Assembly (NCBI GenBank): GCA_017163975.1
Contig: JAFFSR010000347.1
Coordinates: 1,972,001-2,036,000, forward strand
Reading direction: 5' to 3'
DNA: 64,000 nucleotides
Source: Anastatus disparis
Lineage: Eukaryota > Arthropoda > Insecta > Hymenoptera > Eupelmidae
The notes beneath the pieces were generated by a model, which saw only the letters and a program-made list of their open reading frames with translations, was not told the DNA's origin and searched no databases. Positions 55,666 to 64,000 of this stretch are shown piece by piece. Within the stretch, counting starts at the first letter, position 1; every line of letters starts with the position of its first letter. Both the position numbers and the translations under genes were made by a program.

Positions 55666-56285
55666 ATATATGCCCACTAGTTATATATTAAAATCACATT
55701 TGAATAAATATAAAAAAATTAATGAAACTCAAAGAGCTCTATGAGAAAGCATTCCGCCAAAGCACTTGGAAGCGTTTTTTTTACTTATCAACTGTTTAAC
55801 TTTAAAAATTTGTTTAAACAAAACATTCTTTTAAGTTAAGATTTTACATGAATTTGTATATGAGCTTTGACATACCTAATGAGAGTCTCTTGTTTCAAAA
55901 TAATTTGCAAAATGATACTACATAAGTTGTATTAAAATTAGTTAGTTTACCTTTTTTTATAAAATTGATCACTTATTTTTAGAATTATCAAAAGCTGTGT
56001 TACTTTGAAGTGGGATTAAAGTTGAAAATAAATAAGTTAACTTTACGTGTCTATTTATCAAATTATCATATCAATGATAGCTTAGAAAAACCTTATAATT
56101 GTTTAAGAAAGTGCATTTCCATCTTTTTAACATACATTTATTGTAATTAAAGTGAAAATAATTTTGAAGATTGTTATAAATGCACGTAGAAGCGATAAAT
56201 ATATTTTATGGAAATTTTGGCCTGTACAAGCTCAAAAAATATGGTATATCAATATCTCAAAAACTGTTGAGCGTTTGGGTCTAAA
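55666..56285. other. No gene seen
   Basis: AT-rich. The ORF starting 56152 runs into the palindrome arm. Confidence 0.5.
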
Positions 56286-56645
56286 AACTTTCATTCAGTA
56301 TCAAAATGAAAAGATTTGTGCGATTCCATCAAAATCCATGCCTCTCTTAGTGAGATACAAAAAGACATAAGTTTAGTCATTCATCACTGACAATGAGAAT
56401 GAATTAATTTAATATTTATATAATACAGTACCCTCTAGTCACTTTTGCCCACCCTATATATAGGAAAATATATATAGGGTGGGCAAAAGTGACTAGAGGG
56501 TACTGTATTATATAAATATTAAATTAATTCATTCTCATTGTCAGTGATGAATGACTAAACTTATGTCTTTTTATATCTCACTAAGAGAGGCATGGATTTT
56601 GATGAAATCGCACAAATCTTTTCATTTTGATACTGAATGAAAGTT
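56286..56645. repeat. Near-perfect palindrome, about 175-bp arms
   Basis: From AACTTTCATTCAGTATCAAA to its inverse, with the centre near 56462 (ACCCTATATATAGGAAAATA). The inner part is CCTCTAGTCACTTTTGCCCA and inverse. Very few mismatches are seen. Confidence 0.9.
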
Positions 56646-56649
56646 CATA

Positions 56650-57560
56650 TATATATATGAAGATATATATGAAAATCGGAAAAATTTAAAATTCTGTGGA
56701 TCAGCAAAAAATAGTCGTTGATAAAAAATCCCAACGAGGTCTTAAAAAGTTTTTAAAAACCTTCAATTTGATCTAAGTTAAGCAAAAAAAAATGAAAAGC
56801 ACATGTTTTGTGCGTAAAAAACAAACTAAAAAATATTGAATTTTTTTTGCCCATTTTCAAATGCCGGCCATTTTTACGGAAACTTTCAAGTCATAAAGAA
56901 ACAAAATGGAGATCAAAGTTAAGAGAGTCTTCTTTAAAATGAGCTATGGAGCGCTTATTTATGATCGATTGTACAAAAGTTATAGTCATTTTTAATAAAA
57001 AAAAACGATTTTTTTTAATAGTTACCTCAAAAAATACGCATCATACAAAAAAGTTTTTAATAAAAAAGTTTTATATTTTTAAGTCAAAAATATAAATATA
57101 CAATGCACACTGGGATCGGAAAAAAAATCTTTTTTTTTGTTCTCTCACTTTATTGAAAAAAAAATCGTTTTCAACTAAATAATAATTAAACAAAAAGGGT
57201 GCAAAAATAAAAAAAAATTAATATTTTGTAAAATCGATCATAAATGAGCGTTCTATAGCTCATTTCAAAGTAGATTTCCTTAGCTTTCATCTCCATTTTG
57301 TTTTTTTATGATTCCACAGTTTCCGAAAAACTGGCAAGCATTTGAATAGGGGCAAAAAAATTGAACATTTTTTAGTTCGTTTGTACTCATAAAACATGTT
57401 TTTCATTTTTTTTTGTTTAACTTACCTTGAATTGAAAGTTTTTTTACACTTTTTAAGACCTTGCTAGAATTTCTTAGTTACAACTATTTTTCGCTGAGCC
57501 ACAAAACTTTGAAGTTTTACCGATTTTCATATAGGGTGGGTAAAAGCGACTAGAGGATAG
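56650..57560. mobile_element. Foldback, about 0.9 kb
   Basis: Starts ATATGAAAATCGGAAAAATT and ends with the inverse plus ATAGGGTGGGTAAAAGCGACTAGAGG. Arms of about 380 bp include ATGAGCTAT-GA-CGCT-ATTTATGATCGAT. Its right end matches the centre of the palindrome at 56286-56645. Confidence 0.85.
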
Positions 57561-57584
57561 TATATACTAATGACCATAATGAAC

Positions 57585-57650
<66 letters not shown>

Positions 57651-58017
57651 TACTTTAATTTCAACAAATCTCAAGAAATAAAATTGAAGTCAGTGTCTAT
57701 CATCCGCTAAGTCTATAAAAGAATATAATCATTTACCTAATACTCACATTTATATTATTCATCTGTACTGTTATAAATAGAATGATCACTCACCCTGAGT
57801 CACACTATTTATAACTTGTAATCGAGAAAAAGTTATTTCAAAGTATCGAATTCAATAATATACAATTCTGTCGAGGTATACATTCATACATGTTTTAAAG
57901 TATTGAGATCCACAAAGCTTCCAACGCTCACTTAGATTTGTGAACCTTTCTATTTTACAAACATAATTAATCATATAATAAACAATACCTATTAATGATT
58001 TATGTAACTAAAAAAAT

Positions 58018-58083
<66 letters not shown>

Positions 58084-58600
58084 CATCTGATTTCAATTAT
58101 ATACAAATATATTATATAAATCATCTGTTTATTTTACAAATGTCTTTTAAAAACTTAAGGTCGCTAGTATACGTAAAAAAATTTTCAGATATCTAAAGCC
58201 ATATTCTAAAAGGGGCCGGATTCAAAAAATTTTCTATTGAAAAATTTTTCAAAAATAATTAGATTGAAAAATTATTATGCAAAAACTTTCAGATCGATTT
58301 CAACGAAATTCTGCACATTGTTTATGATATCATAAACTTTTGCTGGTCGAAATATAGAGGTCCCCAGAGGAATCCTAGTACTCTAAAAAAATAAAACATA
58401 AAACTACGTTCATTTCCATTTTCTTTTATTATTGCTATTTTGCAGAAAGTGTTAATAATGTACATATTTCTAATTAATCCTATCTTGTAGGAAATTAAAT
58501 AAAGAAACTTTTCTATTCTTTCAACTTTTCTCCAGAACGAATAGTTTCCAAGCTGCACGAAACAGATGTTGAAAAAATACGTTTTTTTAAAAGTATTTTA
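57561..58600. other. (TA)n tracts and no gene seen
   Basis: (TA)n at 57590-57648 and 58018-58080. The reverse ORF at 58322-58558 has no recognisable content. Confidence 0.6.
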
Positions 58601-59438
58601 TAGTCCAGTCATTGGAGGCAAAAATAGGGTATAACCTGGAAATTCTTTCGGTTAGCACCGATTTTCATAAAACTTTAGGATTAAGCTTATATTACCCTAC
58701 AGATCAAAAGTTATATATCGGCGAGGTGCGCTTTTTGCTTCAAAGGGGTAAAAACTACCCTTAAAGTTGAAAAATAGTAAAAATGCCGATTTACGCTTAT
58801 AAATAATTGAAATAATCTTGGAATGTCTAAAATAAGTATTGTTTAATATTGTGGAACATAATTAATGATATTAAGCATTTTTACAGCCCTTAAAAACCAC
58901 CCCTTTGACTTAATAAAAAGAGCATTTATAGTTTTTAACATTAAAAAATATTTTTATGATACAATTATGGAAAAATATTAACGTTTTAAGTTTATGATAT
59001 AATTTTTAATTTATTACATTATTTCAACCCTCAAAAACTACCCCTTATGATGAAAAATAGAAAAAAATAATTTTGAACATGTAAATTATTTTGTAATGAC
59101 ATGTTTATATTGAATTAGACATTTTTTCACAGTTTATAATGACTTTTATTTTATTGTAACATTTTAACCCTTAAAAACAACCCTTGATGATAAAATGCCA
59201 AAAAAACGAGTCTTTAGTACTTTTAATAATTTAATAACTTTTATTCTATTAATAATATATTTTTTATGTCTTATTATAGAATTTAGAATATATTTAAGTA
59301 TTTTACATTTAAAAATGACTATTTATGGTTAAAATTATAAGACTATCATAACTTAAAAATTATTATTATTATTATTATAAGAACAAAATAAGAAAATACA
59401 AATATTTCACTTAAATTTTAAACAAATTTTTTTAAATT

Positions 59439-59738
59439 CTATTCATGATCAATTTCGACTTCTTCTTCTTCTCCTGGATCTGTAATCGGAGGACAGTTTA
59501 GACAATTGTCACCGGAGCATGTTCCACATGTCGAGTTACGAAATAATCCTAATTTTCTGCAACTGTAATTAGCACCGCAAGTAGTCTTACAGTTGCGAAA
59601 AATCATTCTTAGAAGCTGTTCTGGTGCAGGATGGTTTAGCATTCTTATAGGCTGTAAAAAACCATCTTTATGGATCCATCCCTAATTTGTCGGAAGAATA
59701 TTTTTATTTCCCAACCATATTTGCGTTTGCAAATATAC
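59439..59738 (-). pseudogene. Tesmin/TSO1-like CXC-domain protein, C-terminal fragment
   Basis: The frame reads VYLQTQIWLGNKNILPTN, a stop, GWIHKDGFLQPIRMLNHPAP, then a Cys-rich stretch (NCKTTCGANYSC, FRNSTCGTCSGDNCLNCPP) and an acidic tail. The spacing of Cys residues after AP-x-x-LL resembles the CXC or CRC-type Cys-rich domain at the C-terminus of a protein family common in insect repeats. Some expected Cys are replaced. One stop and the lack of any upstream part show it is a remnant. It lies within the 58601-63190 element. Confidence 0.55.
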
Positions 59739-59952
59739 TTTTTTAAAATGTAAAAACAATCAATGTCAAAAAATTATCTGTTACACTTTGAATGCTCTAA
59801 CACTTTAAAAAAAATCAGAAACATCACAATATTAACTATTTTACTAATATTATCAAAACAGAATGTGTTTACACTTTCAATTTTGGAAAGATACTGACGC
59901 TCGGCAAAATAGATTTACGTTACATATATAATACATTCAAATATAAAAACAT

Positions 59953-59969
59953 ACACACACACGCACACG

Positions 59970-60010
<41 letters not shown>
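59953..60010. repeat. (CA)n microsatellite
   Basis: CACACA and CGCGCA runs. Confidence 0.95.
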
Positions 60011-60017
<7 letters not shown>

Positions 60018-60070
60018 GGTAAGAAAAAGAAGAGAAAAGGTACAGAACTCTCATTTGTATAGACGTATAT

Positions 60071-61763
60071 GGGTGATTCTATTCTAACGGGTAATCACAT
60101 GTAATCGTTTAATAAACTATCAAAACAAGGTTCAAATATTATTAACCACAAATTTTTCATATAATTTCAGCTTATAACTTTATGATCTGTTGACTTTTTA
60201 ATCTCTAATTTCAATGTAGCTTTTGTAGGGACCCTTAGAAAGTATAAAAAGTAATCTCCCCTGTCTGTAATCATATATAAAATTTTTTTTAAACGTTGTA
60301 GAGATACAGGATAGATGAATTAATACTTCTGAAAGATCAAAAAATATTTTTTTCTATCCGTACATACATTTCAGCAGAATGGTTGGAAAAAAACAAAATT
60401 CCTTTGACTCTCTGTTATTATAAAAAAATGTATATTTTTTCATAGATAAAAAGCAATAATAATAAAAAATGTTATATTTGAATCTTATGAAAATATAAGC
60501 TATTCCTATCACATGGAAATATTGTTATTATATGTTTATTTCGCTAAAAATTGCTTTGTTGATCATAGAATACATTTTTGTTTACGTGTAAACATCATTT
60601 CACTTATGAAAGCTAAGTTACCTTTTCTACGATAATTCCCTGGCTCTAAACATTTAACTGTCACAGATGATATAAGCGCATATTTAAATACGTAATAGAC
60701 GTTTAAGAAAGTAGTAATGTACAACTAAAAAAGTTTGTATAGCAGTGAATGTTGGAGACCGTTTACTCGGTAAAAATTTCATTGAAATTATAAGGTAATC
60801 TCCCTGGCATATAATTCCCCTGCCTTTTTTGAGATGCACTCACAAAATTCTAATTAAATAATAAAGTCAACAATTTTATTCATGAATTTCATACCATGAA
60901 GTGTTAACTTATTTGTACACTTGAAATTTAATACATATTATACTGCTTATAATTTTTATATATTCAAAATTGAATATATATATATTTGTGGAGAATTTCA
61001 GAGTAAGCACATTCTCAAATCTTTTTGTAAACAATCACTGTAGTCATATTTACATACTACACTATATACTACGTATATACTACAAATAAATGAAGCGAAA
61101 TCAAAGAGTTAGTCGTTGATATCAAAGTAAGTATATAATTATTTGAATTTAAATGAAAGTCTTTGAAAAATCTGAATTGGAAAATCTATAAATTGATAAT
61201 ATATTATTTTAGATTGTATTGGTAATAAAATCGTTTCTACACGTGGACGTGGCGAACTTCCTACTAATCCGTTATCATGAAGTACACTTAACTCCACTCC
61301 CAAACACAAAAATAATGTTATTATATATTTTGAAAAAGCAAACTTTCTCAAGTATGGATATATTTGTTTCTTAATTTTCTTCTAATAATGTTTAAAAATA
61401 CATATTTTTGCTGTAACTCGTCGTTTTTTATTTTTAAAAATTCATCCATATATGGTAATAGCTAATTCTAAAGTATTTCAGATAGTTTAGAATCTTTGTT
61501 CGACATAAATATTATTAGAAAATAATATATCAAATGATGGTAATAAAAAAAGTAATTCCCCTGGAATAAAAGTAATTCCTCTGTATCAGTATATTTTTTA
61601 TCTATCAGTTTTTCTGGGAATAACCTATGGACAGCTTGGCTACTTTGGGATATCGTTCTATTAGATATAACCATAAAAAAACCTAAGTAAAATTCTTAAA
61701 ATGAACACCCTTATTTTCAATTATTTCAAAATTTGAATTTGACCCGTTCGAATAGAATCACCC
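60071..61763. mobile_element. Nested 1.7-kb inverted-repeat element
   Basis: Ends GGGTGATTCTATTCTAACGG and, inverted, GGGTGATTCTATTCGAACGG, with ATAT at both flanks (60067-60070 and 61764-61767). No coding potential. It sits inside the 58601-63190 element. Confidence 0.7.
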
Positions 61764-61847
61764 ATATATCGCACACGGCAGCTGTTTCAAATTGGCAAGC
61801 TACATAGTCTCATTTTCTTTTCTTCTACCTGAGTTTATACTTATATG

Positions 61848-61883
<36 letters not shown>

Positions 61884-63190
61884 CCACTTACAAAATATAC
61901 ATATAGGAACTGAAAAGAATAGAAGCTATCTACCGTACAGACTCAAAGAAGCTGTAAAATATTTATATGTATGTATCTAAAATACTCGAAAATAAACGAA
62001 TTTATGCGCTCCGAAAATTTTACCGAAAAGGTACAATTGGTTTTTTTATGATAACTCCGCTAATTTTTAAACTTTTTAATTGCTCCAAAATGGATTTTGT
62101 AGGTAATTGTATCATCTTTAAGTCATTTAAATATCAATTTTTAAAAAGTTTTATTTTTTGAGATTTTTTAGTTTGAAGGGCCAAAAATAGGTGGTACTTG
62201 GCTCTGATTACAGAATTCTAACACTAATATCTCAGTTGATTTTTATCGGACAAAAATAAAAAAAATAGCAAAATATTCATAAAAAAAGCTATATTTTTTA
62301 ACTTTGGTACTTTTTACGTACATCTGTTAATTATTGAGATATTTAAAAAAAAGGATGAATTTTTGAAAAATAAAACAATTTTTTTTTTCTATATAAACTT
62401 GATTTTTTTTAAAAATAAGCATCCTAAATTGCTTAAACTTCTAGAACACACAGTTGGTACCTAAATAAGATAAACCCTGAAAGGATTTCTTTATATTTCA
62501 AAACCTGTCTTAATGACAGTGGTTTTAATATTGAAATTTTATTGTCAAACTATATAAAATAATTTTATTTTTCTTGTAACTCCTTTAATTTTTATACTTC
62601 TGACTTAAAACAGAATTGATTCAAAAGGTAATCTCAATACCTTCAAAAAATATTATATACATTTTCCTCGAAAAGTATGCCATTTTCTGACATTTAACGT
62701 TGAATATTGCTCTTAAAGTTTCAAGCGTAACAGTATCAATATTTAATAACTTATAATTCTTTATGTATTGTATATAAAATAATGATTAAAAATTAAATCG
62801 TTTTGTTTTTTTACAAGCTTTATTTTTGTTTCTTATGAGTTTTTTGATAAAATTAAAACTTTTCAAGTTATTTCATGAAAAACCGTCAAAAAACATGCTT
62901 TTTTACACTTAAAATCTATGTTTTCAATCACCTATAACTCGAAAAGTATTCATTTAACAAAAAAACTCATAAAAAACTTTTTGCTTTAAATTGATCTTTA
63001 CAGCGAATTATATGGTTTTTTTTCCCTCACCGTCCCCGAGAAGGGGCGGCTCCCGCCCCCTGGGCAAAAGCGCACATCAGCATTATATAACTTTTGTTTT
63101 TTGGACTATTCTTCACCTACTGACAAATTTTCATGTTAATCCATCCTAACTGACAAAATTTCAAGCTGAAATGCTTCAATGACTGGACTA
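61764..63190. other. Right part of the 4.6-kb element, no gene
   Basis: A (TA)n tract at 61849-61876. The ORF at 61967-62161 has no recognisable content. A GC-rich patch at 63030-63075 (CCCGAGAAGGGGCGGCTCCC) belongs to the inverted end. Confidence 0.5.
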
Positions 63191-64000
63191 TTACACATTT
63201 TTATTAAAAATAATAATGTTCCGCATCTTTTGATGATTACGCATATCAAAATTATTGTTATCCAAGTTTTTTTAAAGATCCTTAGATAAAAAATCAGCAT
63301 GTTCGCTTTTACATCCTACCAAAAACATACCTACGCTCTGATTTATAGACGGAGTTTGTGTTATCTTTTTCTTCTTTCTTTCTCTTTTCTCTATTCATCT
63401 TTCTCTCTTAAAAGCAAGCTACATATAAACTTTGTATTCATTTATTATTATAAATAAGTCTATCAAAAAATAGAATTTAAAATAGGTTGTTTTAATTATT
63501 TATATTTCTTTGATTTAAATTTGTCTACATAACTATTTATTTATTTACACATACATTTTGATATGAATGGAATGTTTCGTCTGATAAAAGAAAATAAAAA
63601 TAAAATAAAATAGATATTGAAAAAAAAACATTAATAGTCAGTTAAAATAAAATCATCGCATCAACGCCAAAAAAATGGGTGCTAAAAATTAAGAAAAGAA
63701 TAATATTGTCTGCATTTTACATTAAAATTGTTTTTAGATGAATCATAAAAGTTAGGAATCAATTTATCTGATGTTTATGAGTTTTACGCTTTCAAAATAT
63801 CGAAATCAAGTTCATATTCTTTATTAAAAAATGATAAATATCTCAAAATTAGGGTGATTTTTCGGTCATTATAAACTTTGTTCGTCTTTTGAAAATACAA
63901 ATTTTAAGCACAGAAAATTACTTGTTGCCCCTTTCTGAGCAAAGTTATGGCGATTTTATTATTTAAATATCGTTTTTAGGTTAGAAAAACTGCTTTCTAG
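63191..64000. other. No gene seen
   Basis: AT-rich sequence up to the window end. Confidence 0.5.

Larger units (their letters stand above)
58601..63190. mobile_element. 4.6-kb element with long inverted ends and TTA duplication
   Basis: Outer ends TAGTCCAGTCATTG on both sides, inverted. Similarity continues for about 150-200 bp (CAAAAGTTATATA, GTGCGCTTTTGC against GTGCGCTTTTTGC). TTA flanks both sides (58598-58600 and 63191-63193), as in PIF/Harbinger-type insertions. It contains a CXC-domain gene fragment on the minus strand and a nested 1.7-kb element. No transposase was recognised. Confidence 0.6.

Overview
This is AT-rich eukaryotic DNA, most likely from an insect. I cannot fix the order, although a hymenopteran would fit. 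The evidence is one clean exon of talin with intact splice sites, a broken last exon of a PIWI/AGO3-type gene, a tRNA-derived SINE in two copies, small genes with GT-AG introns, many (TA)n microsatellites, and about 20 transposon copies of different classes nested in each other. No operons, tRNA genes, rRNA genes or CRISPR arrays are visible. Most of the window is repeat-derived.

Layout. Positions 1-4130 hold tandem repeats and a decayed Copia element whose reverse transcriptase is split by a 159-bp TA-flanked MITE. A Helitron-type 3' end on the minus strand follows at 4811, inside a (TA)n tract. Positions 4938-22549 look like one large element with long, degenerate but colinear terminal inverted repeats. 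It carries a C-terminal Pif1-type helicase remnant and a small acidic ORF (called 'MEW' here) on the minus strand. On the plus strand it carries an RGG-rich spliced gene, a C2H2 zinc-finger gene and a 100-residue spliced gene. A young Ty3/Gypsy-type retrotransposon (6136-13554) sits inside it and has an intact 1,090-codon Gag-protease ORF but no reverse transcriptase or integrase.

Positions 22.5-40.8 kb hold G/C-rich minisatellite elements, a solo LTR, two SINE copies, Mutator-like and Crypton-like transposase remnants, and many foldback elements. The talin exon lies at 40814-41272 with no other recognisable talin exon in the window. Positions 42.8-48.3 kb hold a second helicase plus MEW module, a solo LTR of the same family as the 6136-13554 element, and a second Helitron-type 3' end. 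That solo LTR contains a TTAA-flanked foldback whose empty site is preserved in the other two LTRs. Positions 48.3-64 kb hold further foldbacks, a solo LTR, a satellite-like array, the PIWI-type pseudo-exon, a 113-bp tandem array, a long near-perfect palindrome, and a 4.6-kb inverted-repeat element carrying a broken CXC-domain ORF.

The most interesting material is the large inverted-repeat element with its set of small unfamiliar spliced genes, and the helicase-MEW gene pair found twice in the same order and direction. These would be the first things to test by searching the rest of the genome. All calls are from reading the sequence and translations. No database search was run.
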